Below the pieces are notes generated by a model that worked only from the letters and a program-made list of their open reading frames with translations, ran no database searches and had not been told where the DNA came from. Shown in pieces: positions 24,651 through 34,766 of a stretch of DNA of 64,000 bases (the stretch's first letter is position 1; every line of letters starts with the position of its first letter). The position numbers were made by a program, and so were the translations under genes. The DNA comes from Gonocerus acuteangulatus (Eukaryota; Arthropoda; Insecta; Hemiptera; Coreidae): NCBI GenBank assembly GCA_946811695.1, contig OX328123.1:153653681-153717680 (forward strand), in the 5' to 3' direction.

Positions 24651-25831
24651 GTTAGAATATGTTTTATTGATAATTCTGTATTGCAGTAGGTACAAGTGGG
24701 TCTGTCCTGTCTAAACATAATGTACGAGTGAGTCAACCGAGTGTGGCCAATCCTGAGACAGCATTATACACCTTGTTCCCGTCTATTTGTTCTGTTACTG
24801 GATTACCATTCGTGTACTGTGTGCTTGATTTCTCGAAGCTTGTTGTCATTCGTGTTGTACCAGGATTCTTGCCATTTATCTGATACATATTCCTTAGATA
24901 CGATCATCGTATGTCATGTAGTTTACGTCTGGTACCTGTCGTCCAGTTGATAATTTAGCTTTTTTGTCGACTGCAGTACTTTGTCTTTGTCTTCGTATCC
25001 AGGCAACCAGTACAGTGTAAAGTGTTTATTTGTTTGATGTATTTTTTCGAAAATTTCGCATGTTATTGGATGTTTGCTGTAACAGTCTTGAAGAGATTGT
25101 AAAGAACTGAAGAGTGAGCCAGTGCCTATTATAATTTTATTTTGTTCTGTGTCTGGTATGCTGTTTACGCTATCTTTGTCCTGTCTGTATAGTTCATGAA
25201 ACGTATGTAAAGTGTTCTTTGCCTTTTAGGGGTCAAGTGATATTTTTCAAGTATGATGTCGTCGGTGGTGTTTGGTGTGCAAGGGCAGTTTAAAAATTTA
25301 AACTTTAATGTGAACTTTATACAATTTAACATACGTCTATACTCCAATGGATGTTCTCCCGATTCAGCATACAAACTGATTGCTGGACTTGAAAGCTCCG
25401 GTGGCGAGACGGAGCCCAGTTTTATGCACGGGATCTAGCATCTTCAAGGTACTGGGTCTGGCAGATGAGTTCACTATACGTCCGTAATCCAGTATGGACC
25501 TGGTGTACGCTCTGTAGAAGGTTAGCATTAAGCTTCTGTCAGCTCCCTACTGGATATTACTAAGGATCCTCAAGAAATGTAAGGACTTTTTACATTTTTT
25601 AATGACTCTTTTCAAGTGAGGTACCCATGTAAGCCTCGAATCAAAATAAATTCCTAAGAATCCTAATGTTTTGGAAGTACGAATCCTTTTGGAATGGAGC
25701 ATCAGTTCCACTTGTGGAACTAATCTTTTCTTAGAGAGGAGATCGTTGACCGTAGATGATGCAAGGTAGGAATTGTCGGGGTTCGGTCACTGCTACTTAA
25801 TAAAACTACATTTTATCATAAAAATGGTTTT

Positions 25832-25876
25832 ATTGTGCCGACGTTTCGGCTTGAACTTCAAGCCTTCATCAGGGCA
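25832..25876 (-). ncRNA. Hammerhead ribozyme in the left Penelope repeat
   Basis: Read on minus: TGCC, the core CTGATGA, a stem II hairpin (GGCTTGAA / TTCAAGCC), GAAAC, GTC (cleavage site) and GGCA. TGCC and GGCA pair as the start of stem I. Stem III is minimal (ACGT, self-complementary). Such minimal type-I hammerheads in Penelope repeats are known and are proposed to act as dimers. All invariant core bases are present. Confidence 0.88.
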
Positions 25877-25914
25877 TTAAAAACAAGTAGGACGGATGTA
25901 ATACTGAAATATAC

Positions 25915-25947
<33 letters not shown>

Positions 25948-25986
25948 CATATATATATGCATACATACACAAATACACATACATAT

Positions 25987-27064
25987 ATGGAAAAAGACCT
26001 CCTATTCCAAGGTAAATTCTTCAACCAGATCTCTGGCCTCGCCATGGGTAACTGCCTCGCTCCTGACCTTTCCAATATTACCCTTAATGACCTCCTTGAC
26101 CAAATCCTCCCCATGTTCCCCGACGATATTATTTTCCTTAAAAAATATGTTGACGACCTCTTCCTCATAATTAATCCTGATAAGATTCCAGAAATTCTAA
26201 CAGCCTTTAACTCCTACCACCCCCGGTTAATATTCACCATCGAGACCGAAACTAACAACTCCCTTCCTTTCCTTGACATACTCCTCATAAGAAATACAGA
26301 CGGCTCTATATCCACTGATTGGTATACCTAACCCACTTACTCGGGACGACTTCTCCATTACCTTTCCTCACACCCCAAACACCAAATCCTCAATACTGCT
26401 AGCAACCTAATAAATCGAGCCCTCTCCCTATCCGACACCAAATTTCACCCTGCCAACAAATCCCGACTCCTCGATATTCTTACTACCAATGGATTTCCTA
26501 CCAACATTATCACCCGTCTCATAAATTCTTTTAATAACCCTAAACCCATCCCCACTACCCAAGACAATATTGTCCCTCAATTCAGAGGCCTCCCATATAT
26601 CCCAAATCTCACCGAAAAAATCCAAAAATCCCTACGCGATACATTCCCCAATCTAAAACTAGGACTATCGACACAGAACAAACTGAAAAACTTACATACG
26701 ACTCTAAAGGACCCTATCCCACAAAAAGACAGGACCAATGTCTACAGAATCCCTTGCTTCACACCCAACTGCAATAGTGCGTACATTGGACAGACTAAAA
26801 ACCCAGTAAGAAAACGTATCAACAACCACAAAAACGATGTACGGAATAAAGACAGCTTTAACTAGACATGCCATCACAGACGGACATGACTTTGGTTTTG
26901 ACCAATACTCCATCCTTTCCACTGAATCCAGCGAAGACAAACGCCTCCTTTCCGAATCAATTTTTATCCACCTAGAAAATAACCCAGTTAATGACAAAAT
27001 TGACAAAGAAGTCATCTCCTCTACCCACTCCAACATCTTCCATTTATTAAAAACTCCATCCTAA
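25987..27064 (+). pseudogene. Penelope RT / GIY-YIG endonuclease, broken
   Basis: The frame starts at ATG 25987 (EKDLLFQGKFFNQISGLAMG). RT blocks present are GLAMGNCLAPDLSNI, the catalytic KYVDDLFLII, FTIETETNNSLPFLDILL and PTYSGRLLHYLSSHP. An in-frame TAA at 26329 lies just before PTYSGR, where Penelope RTs usually have Lys, so it is a point stop. The frame then runs to the endonuclease: VYRIPCFTPNCNSAYIGQT and KNPVRKRINNHKNDVR give the YIG and the Arg of GIY-YIG nucleases. A frameshift near 26855 moves into the frame TALTRHAITDGHDFGFDQY and SEDKRLLSESIFIHL, ending at 27064. With one stop and one frameshift it is recently dead. Confidence 0.9.
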
Positions 27065-27485
27065 TCCCCTATACCGCCTGCAATATAGCCCTTTATACCT
27101 GCCTCCCTTTCCATTAACACAACATTTTATGACTTCATGACACCTTACTGTACTAGGCCGCTTCCGCCGCTCTTTCTTTCATCTTCTATGTTCTCTGTCC
27201 ATTGGGTGGTCCAGAACCCCCCCCCCCCCCCTCCAACTCCTTTCTTCCTATGTTTCCCTGTATTAACTGTCAGAAATGATCCCGCATTTGTGAGGAATAG
27301 TTCTCTATCTTCCCATCGGTAAGCCCATATTGTTATTTTTATATCTAATCTAATATGTAATCTGTTATTCTTATATCTGTTCTCCTAATAATCCCAACAC
27401 TTCTAGAGCACATTGTTCTTCTATATATTATGTTCTAGTATTTTATTTTTTTATTCCATAAAAAAATATAAAATACTATGTTTTT
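27065..27485 (+). other. 3' untranslated part of the Penelope-like element
   Basis: No ORF of interest. It contains a C10 homopolymer at 27220-27229 and a segment (GTCAGAAATGAT...GTAAGCCCAT) that reappears at 33226-33290 in the deletion derivative. That repeat proves both belong to the same Penelope family. Confidence 0.7.
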
Positions 27486-27600
27486 TTTTTGGCCAACGGC
27501 CATAGCCACGTTGAATACACCGGTTCCCGTAGATCACCGAAGTTAAGCAACGTCGGGCGTGGTCAGTACCTGAATGGGTGACCCTATCCCTAGATGCGCC

Positions 27601-27661
<61 letters not shown>
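27486..27661 (+). mobile_element. 5S rRNA-derived retroposon with poly(A)
   Basis: Starting at about 27491 the sequence GCCAACGGCCATAGCCACG matches the 5' end of 5S rRNA. It continues with the internal promoter region (GATCACCGAAGTTAAGCAACG, GGGTGACC) and then leaves 5S at the position where helix V should continue. It ends CTATCCCTAGATGCGCCGTT plus about 58 A. A 10-bp duplication CTATGTTTTT flanks it (27476-27485, 27662-27671). Target duplication and poly(A) show LINE-mediated retroposition; it is a 5S pseudogene or a 5S-headed SINE. It interrupts the Penelope right arm and so is younger than it. Confidence 0.87.
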
Positions 27662-27664
<3 letters not shown>

Positions 27665-27708
27665 TGTTTTTCTCTTTTTCCATATATGTATGTGTATTTG
27701 TGTATGTA

Positions 27709-27751
<43 letters not shown>

Positions 27752-27900
27752 ATTTCAGTATTACATCCGTCCTACTTGTTTTTTACAGCCCTGATGAAGG
27801 CTTGAAGTTCAAGCCGAAACGTCGGCACAATAAAACCATTTTTATGATAAAATGTAGTTTTATTAAGTAACAGTGACCGAACCCCGACAATCCCTACCTT
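27662..27900 (+). repeat. Right inverted arm of the Penelope-like element
   Basis: Reverse complement of about 25762-26000, from the element's outer end inward into the first codons after the ATG at 25987 (the CTCTTTTTCCATATATG stretch near 27672). Arm structure from outside in: AATCCCTACC..., TTTTATTAAGTAACAGTGACC, hammerhead, ACATCCGTCCTACTTG, (TA)n. The left arm carries 27 extra outer bases (AGAGGAGATCG...) that the right arm lacks. Confidence 0.85.
27786..27830 (+). ncRNA. Hammerhead ribozyme in the right Penelope repeat
   Basis: CTGATGA at 27791-27797, stem II GGCTTGAA/TTCAAGCC, GAAAC and the cleavage triplet GTC at 27821-27823, followed by GGCAC pairing with GCC before the core. The core is identical to the left-arm ribozyme but on the opposite strand, because the two repeats are inverted. 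Confidence 0.88.
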
Positions 27901-28344
27901 TAATCTTCTCTTAGTGAACATTACACATTTTGTTTTTTCATATGAGAATTTAAGACCACTTTGTGAGCTCCAATTTTCTATATTGCATATTACTTCTTGG
28001 ATATTGTCTTCGCATTAAGTCATTTCCCTTGCTGTAAATAAGAAAATCATCAACACACAGGCTATTCCTTACTTCTGGCGTGATACACTCGCGGATGGTG
28101 TCTATTGCGATCTTCAATAGGGTTGTGCTCAGGACGCAACCTTGAGGAACTCCCATTTTCTTGGATAAATGAGTTTGATAGCTGTCCCTGGAATTCAGCT
28201 CTCTCACGCGTTTCCATAATACCTTTTCCCATTGCAGGATTGAAAAGGCCAGAATAAAAATCCTAAACAATTTTGTCTGAATGGTGAAGAGCTTTATGGT
28301 GTTTTTGCTTGGATAACTTTGAAATAAATACAATATCCTAACAA

Positions 28345-28440
28345 GTCAACGGCCATAGCCACGGTAAATGTGCCGGCTCCCGTTGATCACCGAAGCTAAG
28401 CAACGTCAGGCGTGGCCAGTACGTGGATGGGTGACCGACC
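28345..28440 (+). pseudogene. Second 5S rRNA-like sequence, 3' truncated
   Basis: GTCAACGGCCATAGCCACGG followed by GATCACCGAAGCTAAGCAACG and GGATGGGTGACC, then divergence at the same point as the copy at 27491. The A-box-like and C-box-like parts of the 5S internal promoter are kept. There is no poly(A) directly after; downstream sequence is AT-rich. It could be the head of a SINE whose body is unrelated, or a pseudogene. Confidence 0.75.
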
Positions 28441-28499
28441 TCCATTTGGTTACATTTACCCATTTGGAAGTTACGGGAGTATTCTAGAGGAAATAAAAT

Positions 28500-30010
28500 G
28501 TATTAATAGACATGAAAAGTTTTGGTATATTCGTATATTTTCTTAAATATCTCAAAAACGTTTGGGAAATCGTGAATATTGGTTGATGACCGTTCAGAAA
28601 CTTACTAAAAGTTCTACAAAAAACGTTTCTCTATAAACGGGGTTTTCTCTCTGTGTCACTCACTTCTTTTTTTTTACATTTTTCATGAATGATAAAGACG
28701 AAATATTAACTTTTTCTATTCTAACCTTTCCAAATGAAACTAATAATACGAACGGAAACACGCTAACATGACGCATTTCCTGCGAGTCGAACTTTTTAAT
28801 AATTCATCCACTCCAATTACAACCAAAATTTAAAGATTTGTGTTGAAGAATGTAGTACATGCGAAAATCCTATAAATAGAAATACTTTTTTCTGTATTGC
28901 CACCATGGTCACATAATTGCTAACTTTGGTCTTTCTCAACCCCCAACCTCCTGCACTCATTCTTGAAGTAGGCTACCAAAGAGTAGTCGAAACGCCCTTC
29001 GAGATTTTGACAAAAATCGAATTGATGTTTTCCTAGCGGATTCCCAACTATTCCCTGATTGCTTATCACCTCGACGGCTAACCATCTACACCTCATTATT
29101 GAGGTAGAACGCCACCAGTTCAAATTTAAGGACCCCTGTTGTAGAGAATTTTGAAAGTTTCACATTTGAAAGAAAATATAAGCGACTCTTTCAAAATTGT
29201 CCTGAGGATGATTTCCAGGCATTTACATTATTTCTAACATATTTTATTTTCTTTAAATGTAGGTTTTTATTTTCCTATTTTTCCCTTATAATATTTTAGA
29301 CATAAAAATTAAATAGGTATAGGTAATTTAGTATATTCATAAAAGCCATAGCTTGGATATTTGTATTACTTTGATTGTAAAATTTATTTTATTTGTTTAT
29401 ATTTCTTCTTCTTTGTCGTCCTCTTGTGCCATTACTAGCGTCGAGGAGCCTCGGTAAATTTCAGCCATTCCCTCCGGTTCCTGCAAAGCTGCTTCATTTG
29501 CTGGAGGGTTTATATTTTTGGCCAATAAGATTCTTGCTCACGATGTGACCTCCAGGAGGTGTGCGGCTTTTGGTGCTTCATCAGAGTCTTATTTTTCATG
29601 TATATTCATTTAGATATAAAATTTGAAGTGTCATGATTAATTACAAACGGAAAGATTAATTTCTTACAACAAAAAGTTGTTTTCATTTTACTTTTCCTGT
29701 TTACTAACACATATACTTCACACTATAAGCAATTACAAAAATAACAAGCAATGAACAACTAAGAGAAACAGACATAAAGAACCGGTCAAATAAACGAAAC
29801 CAACTACTTCTAAGTTTTAAGCACTTATTTCTCCGGATGTGATCGTTCCATCGAAATTTACTTTAGAAGTGTTTTTGTAGGGAATTTATAAACCTTTCGA
29901 AAGGTCACTGTCATTTATCACAATTTCCCAACCGTTTCAGAGATATTTAAGAAATTATACGAAAATTCTGAAACTGCTCAAATCAGTTCATAAAAATATT
30001 TTTTTTTTCA
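28500..30010. repeat. Inverted repeat of about 120 bp around a 1.2-kb spacer
   Basis: The segment at 28520-28630 (with CTTAAATATCTCAAAAACG, TTGGGAAATCGTGA, ACCGTTCAGAAA) is the diverged reverse complement of 29870-29990 (TCACAATTTCCCAACCGTTT, CAGAGATATTTAAGAAATT). A third related copy is at 46995-47110. No ORF of interest lies in the spacer. It is probably an old fold-back element; the family is not recognised. Confidence 0.55.
28690..28800 (+). repeat. Dispersed repeat, copy 1 of 4 (TTTCCAAATGA family)
   Basis: The stretch TTTCCAAATGAAACTAATA... through TTCCTGCGAGTCGAAC recurs at 37515-37570, 48225-48275 and 62397-62475. This copy contains an undisturbed ATATTAACTTTTTC at the site where the 62-kb copy holds a MITE, so it serves as a paralogous empty site. 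Confidence 0.6.
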
Positions 30011-30522
30011 TTTCCCGAAATCTAAATTTAGCCAAAATCTAAATATCTTAGTTTTGATGAATTTCAAACATGGAAAAAATATTTCAACTGAATTCAACGA
30101 TTTTAAGTTCCTGAATAGAAAATGAATTAGAAAAGCCACCGGTTAAAATAACGTTAAATTTTATAGTCAGCACTTCCGGATTACGTCATGAGATCACCCT
30201 CATAAGCGGGTTTCCTCCCTAGGGAGGAATTAACATTCGTTTCTGAATACCCAAACTGAAAATTAGTTTGAAAAAGTAAGTGTTTTAATATTTCTCGAAA
30301 ATAGTTACAGATATCGCTATATCAGGCGGTTTTACGTTTATTGACCGTTAACACTTACTACCAAATCAGTCATGTAATTATCTAAGATGTGGTTGTACTT
30401 TTTGAAAGGTAATAAAATAACGCAACTTTTCTGAGAGTCCCAGCTAAGTAAACAAAATAATGTTCGTACGGTCCGTGGAACACTAAAAATGAAAAACTTC
30501 GTGATAAGTTATTTGTTATTCT
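30010..30522. other. AT-rich spacer with a palindromic repeat end
   Basis: No gene. Positions 30171-30235 (CACTTCCGGATTACGTCATG ... TTTCCTCCCTAGGGAGGA) are about 70 bp shared with 31459-31530. The final part resembles the TIR of the element at 40071-42498. Positions 30250-30310 are an inverted copy of a family also at 38790-38870 and 46800-46880. Confidence 0.5.
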
Positions 30523-31055
30523 ACCCATCTTCTACACTACCCTACGCTTTCGATTCTTAAGGCATATCTCTCTAGGGCAGGCTCGAGTCCACTACTGGAG
30601 GATAGGCATCCAGGTGAGTCCTCTAACACTTTTTTTTAAAAATTAAATGTATACTTATTTCCATAAAATGCGATTTCAATTTCCGAAGTATAGTAAGCTC
30701 CTGCTAATCCGAACTAATTGGGATCGGCATTAAACGTTCAATTAATAAATTACCTATTCTAGACCATTGCAATTTACCTCACTGTATGTTCGGATGTATA
30801 ATGGATATGACGGGCGGTATGTACGAACGGCGAAACATTGCTTCTTCAAGTCGTTTTAGTTTGTCCCTTAGAAAAATCATTGAATCTTTAATAATGGTTT
30901 GCTTGTTACGTTTTGTCTAAATGTTGCAGTGAACAAAATTTTCAATTACACGTAAGGCTTTAGTTAGACAGCGAAATTGAAAAATTAAAAGTTTCTTTGA
31001 GAGGAGATCGTTGACCGTTGATGATGCGAAGGTAGGGATTGTCGGGGTTCGGTCA
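30523..31055 (+). repeat. Segmental duplication, copy A
   Basis: About 533 bp starting ACCCATCTTCTACACTACCC, nearly identical to 32012-32578 (offset about 1.49 kb). It contains a pogo-like motif (GCTAATCCGAACTAATTGGG), a mariner-like tail of AT-rich sequence and, at its 3' end (from 30998), the first 57 bp of the Penelope family (GAGAGGAGATCGTTGACCG...). The copy stops inside the Penelope end, so the duplication happened after that insertion. Confidence 0.85.
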
Positions 31056-32011
31056 TGTTATTTGTTATTTGAAAAAATTTCGTGATTAGTTATTTGTTTG
31101 GGTGGCTGCTGTGAATTTGGTTTGAGGAATTTTTCCACAAAGTACATGAAATCTTATAGGGAATTTAATGCAGATTTTGAAAATGTCATCAGAGTTAAAT
31201 TTTCCCTTGGCGTGAACGACAAATAGCGCAAAAATGGTCAGAAACTAACGTTTAGACAAAAAAAAACACGGAAACGCCTATATCTAGGGAAATAATGCAA
31301 GTAAAAATTTCTCCTTGAAGGCATTCAACTACACTTTGGTTGGCGTACACAACCCTCAAGTATGGCGATTTCCTTCGGGACCACCCTGTATATATATACA
31401 AATTTGAACCACTGTTATATTAGTGATCTATGGGATCTGAAACATGAAATTTTCTTGTCGGCACTTCCGGATTGCGTCATGAGGTCAACCTCATGAGCGG
31501 GTTTCCTCCCTATGGAGGGAGGGAGGAACCGCGCTGAAAGCATAAATTAGAAAAATGATACGCCAAGGACTTTAACACTACCTAACACTGATGACGCACA
31601 TATTTACTGTTTTATCAGATTCATTGAATTCATAGTTATTACATTAACAGATAGAGAATCCCGTCGTTTAATATAATACCCCTACAGTATTATACCGGGG
31701 AATAGAGACAGATGAGAGGTTAGAACACTTAAGTGGTAGAGTTTTCGAGTCTTCTTGTGAATGGCTTCAATTACCTAAAGGTTTTTAGATAGTTTTTGTC
31801 GCCTGCTATAGAGTGAGGTTGGTGTTGTAAAATTGCCCATGCCGACAGACAGGCTAGGCCCATGAGTACCTGGCTGAATTTTCCGGAGTCCGCTCTCTGA
31901 TAGCCCTAGTGCCAGCTGTAAACCCGAGGTTTAGCTGCCGACAAAGAAGGGCCCCTCCCTTTGCCTAGCCGGCTTCTAGCCCTTTCATCTTGCCGCTGTA
32001 TACCCCCCCCC
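31056..32011. other. Spacer between duplication copies
   Basis: No gene recognised. It holds the repeat end at 31459-31530 (see 30010-30522), a GGGACCACCCTGTATA motif at 31378-31393 common at insect transposon ends, and a GC-richer unrecognised segment at 31800-32010 (CGCCTGCTATAGAGTGAGG ... AGCCGGCTTCTAGCC). Confidence 0.5.
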
Positions 32012-32578
32012 ACCCATCTTCTACACTACCCTACGCTTTCGATTCTTAAGGCATATCTCTCTAGGGCAGGCTCGAGTCCACTACTGGAGGATAGGCATCC
32101 AGGTGAGTCCTCTAACACTTTTTTTTTTTTAAATTAAATGTATACTTATTTCCATAAAATGTATAAATAAATAATAGGATACAGAAATCGGCGATTTTAA
32201 TTTCCGAAGTATAGTAAGCTCCTGCTAATCCGAACTAATTGGGATCGGCATTAAGCGTTCAATTAAGAAATTACCTGTTCTAGTCCATTGCAATTTAAAC
32301 CTCACTGTATGTTCGGATGTATACTGGATATAACGGGCGGTATGTACGAACGGCGAAACATTGCTTCTTCAAGTCGTTTTAGTTTGTCCCTTAGAAAAAT
32401 CATTGAATCTTTAATAATGGTTTGCTTGTTACGTTTTGTCTAAATGTTGCAGGGAACAAAATTTTCAATTACACGTAAGGCTTTAGTTAGACAGCGAAAT
32501 TGAAAAATTAAAAGCTTCTTTGAGAGGAGATCGTTGACCGTTGATGATGCGAAGGTAGGGATTGTCGGGGCTCGGTCA
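32012..32578 (+). repeat. Segmental duplication, copy B
   Basis: Partner of 30523-31055. It differs by a handful of substitutions and about 30 extra bases (ATAAATAAATAATAGGATAC region near 32162). It runs without interruption into the rest of the Penelope derivative, so it is the donor structure. Confidence 0.85.
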
Positions 32579-32621
32579 TTGCTGCTTAATAAAACTACAT
32601 TTTACAAATGAAAATGGTTTT

Positions 32622-32668
32622 ATTGTTGCCGACATTTCGGCTTGAAAGTCATGTCTTCATCAGGGTTG
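32622..32668 (-). ncRNA. Degenerate hammerhead, left arm of the derivative
   Basis: Minus strand: CCCTGATGAAGACATGACTT then TCAAGCCGAAATGTCGGCAA. The CTGATGA box is kept, but stem II is mismatched and GAAAC has become GAAAT. It is unlikely to cleave well. Confidence 0.6.
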
Positions 32669-32713
32669 TAGAAACAAGCAGGGCAGATTTAATACTAACA
32701 TGTACATATATTC

Positions 32714-32718
<5 letters not shown>

Positions 32719-32766
<48 letters not shown>

Positions 32767-32822
32767 TATATACGTATATATATATATATATATATATTTA
32801 TATGTATACATATATATATATA

Positions 32823-32888
<66 letters not shown>

Positions 32889-32891
32889 ACT

Positions 32892-32927
<36 letters not shown>

Positions 32928-33069
32928 GTATATATATATGTATATATATATTTATATTTATATATATATATATTTATATATATATATGTATACATATAAA
33001 TATATATATATATATATACGTATATATATATATATGTATATATATATAAATATATATATATATGTATGT

Positions 33070-33126
<57 letters not shown>
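32719..33126. repeat. (TA)n microsatellite with TATATG/TATAAA variants
   Basis: About 400 bp of almost pure AT alternation with scattered G or C. It occupies the position of the (TA)n that each arm of the parental Penelope carries, expanded. A second (TA)n run is at 33366-33404. Confidence 0.95.
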
Positions 33127-33131
<5 letters not shown>

Positions 33132-33360
33132 CATAAAAACATAATAAACAGCTAGAAGAACAATGTGCTACAGCAGTGGTTGGATTAGAAGTACATAGGA
33201 ACAGAAACTTGTTTCCTTTTATCAACAGTCAGAAATGATACTGCATCTGTGAGGTATAGTTCTCAATCTTCTCATCGGTAAGCCCATCTTGTTATTCTTA
33301 TATCTGTTCCTATGTACCTTTAAGCTAAGCGCTGTATATTATGTTTTTATGGTGTTTTTT

Positions 33361-33412
<52 letters not shown>

Positions 33413-33471
33413 AAATATATATATGAATTTATGTATATGTTAGTATTAAATCTGTCCTGCTTGTTTTTACA

Positions 33472-33514
33472 GCCCTGATGAAGGTTTGAATTTCAAGTGG
33501 AAACGTCGGCACAA
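33472..33514 (+). ncRNA. Degenerate hammerhead, right arm of the derivative
   Basis: CCCTGATGAAGGTTTGAAT followed by TTCAAGTGGAAACGTCGGCAC. The catalytic boxes CTGATGA, GAAAC and GTC are intact; stem II has lost its closing G-C pairs (GG/TG) but retains inner pairing. Confidence 0.65.
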
Positions 33515-34766
33515 TAAAACCATTTTCATTTGTAAAATGTAGTTTTATTAAGAGGCAATGACCGAACCCCTTAAAAGTTTCTTCTTCTCTTCCCAGTTCA
33601 GAAATTTGATTAAAATTTTTGTTTTCGTAGTCTTTTTCGCGGTAGGCGGATTTTTATATTAGTGGTACTCTACTGTATTGTTTACGTCCCATTAAAAGCG
33701 TTTATTAAATTCGTGTTTAGAATAATAACACCGGCTTTCGAAAATAATAGATAGAATTGTTCTCCTTAATCAAAACATCTTATTTTCATAATAATTTCAG
33801 ACCATAAATATTTCATTCATTTATTTCCAATATTTTTACATAACTTTTCGGCCTTCAGGCCATTTCAAAATTCTAGAAGAAAAATTAAGTAAGGGTTACT
33901 TCAAAATAAATCCTCTTGTTACATCATTTATATTAATATAAACCCTATTTCAATACTTTATATAATTTAAAACTTATTTTACCTTACCGCCAGCAGCCTC
34001 TCTTTATTAAACCCTTTATTTTAATAATGTATTTATTGTATAAGTAGAAAAAAAATTATTAATTATAATATATATAATAGTAATCTCCTCTCAATACATA
34101 ATAGTAATGTTAAGGTTCAATTTTTTGAGAGTATGCCAGGATGACAAGGCCTAAATAAAGGGTTTAATAAGAAGGCTGCTGGTGTTAAGGTAAAATAAGT
34201 TTTAAATTACAGCTAGTGTAAAAAGTATTGGAACACCCATAAATATTTTACTTTTTTAACATTTGTGACTAAAATACTGGTGCTTTAGGTAAACACAAGG
34301 CATCAATAACATGGTGATAAGCTATACTTTAAATATTCCCTGAAAATCAACATAAAAAAAACGGCATTTCTGTTAGTTATTAACATTTTAACAATAAAAT
34401 GCAATATTATGTGCGCAAAAAGTATTGGAACACCCGATTTCTTTACTATTGCAGCTGGACTTAGGACGGGATTAATTCCATTTTATCGGTGAACTTTGTC
34501 CGGCAGGATGTCCAGGTGTCTTATGTGTTAGAATCAGACTGTTTTAGTTCAATTTTTTTAACATTAGCCAGAGAGGAAAATAAACCTCAGTTAAAATACA
34601 AAATCTTATTATTACGATTCATAATGAGCGCAAATGTTTGCAAGAAACTGGAAAAATTGTAAACCTTAGCTATGTCTCCTTATCAAATATTTAAAATCTG
34701 TATAGTTCAACCAACTCTTAGGCAGCAAAACATCATATCAGAAGACCGAAGAGTCTCGATGTATGT

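Larger units (their letters stand above)
25735..27900 (+). mobile_element. Penelope-like element, 5'-truncated, inverted terminal repeats
   Basis: It is inserted in the LINE pseudogene with a 14-bp duplication TAATCTTTTCTTAG / TAATCTTCTCTTAG (25721-25734 and 27901-27914, one mismatch). The left end starts AGAGGAGATCGTTGACCG. Long inverted arms (about 25762-26000 and 27664-27900) each carry a hammerhead ribozyme core and an internal (TA)n. Between the arms lie RT and GIY-YIG coding sequence. RT plus GIY-YIG endonuclease, terminal repeats with hammerheads, and frequent 5' truncation define Penelope-like elements. Here RT begins only at the GLAMGN motif, so the N-terminal half is gone. The right arm is further split by a 5S-derived insertion at 27486-27661. 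Confidence 0.93.
24652..28333 (-). pseudogene. Decayed jockey/I-type LINE ORF2, split by a Penelope insertion
   Basis: Two minus-strand blocks form one reading of a non-LTR ORF2. The upstream block (28333-27915) has the RT motifs KMGVPQGCVLS and SLCVDDFLIYS (normally YADD/YVDD) and continues FSYEKTKCVMFTKRR. The downstream block (25734-24652) resumes at KRLVPQVELMLHSKR. It then gives TSKTLGFLGIYFDSRLTW, MLTFYRAYTRSILDYG and LKMLDPVHKTGLRLATGAF, and near its end LRIGHTRLTHSYIMF and CTYC....IKHIL, the C-terminal Cys/His signature of this LINE group. Stops (for example after LRILSNIQ) and frameshifts make it a pseudogene. The endonuclease region is missing. Confidence 0.88.
32521..33570 (+). mobile_element. 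Penelope deletion derivative without coding sequence
   Basis: Left end GAGAGGAGATCGTTGACCG, right end ATGACCGAACCCC. A 13-bp duplication TTAAAAGCTTCTT / TTAAAAGTTTCTT flanks it (32508-32520, 33571-33583). Inverted arms carry hammerhead-like sequences near 32645 (minus) and 33490 (plus). Between them lies only an AT microsatellite of about 400 bp and a piece of the family's 3' UTR (33226-33320). No RT or endonuclease remains. Confidence 0.85.

Noticed and set aside
27491..27602. Functional 5S rRNA gene
   Set aside because: The 3' third is missing and replaced by unrelated bases plus poly(A), with a target duplication around the whole.
27574..27870. ORF with a long poly-lysine run
   Set aside because: It reads through the poly(A) tail of the 5S-derived retroposon.
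32700..33225. ORFs encoding Tyr-Ile repeats
   Set aside because: Pure translation of the (TA)n microsatellite, present on both strands.
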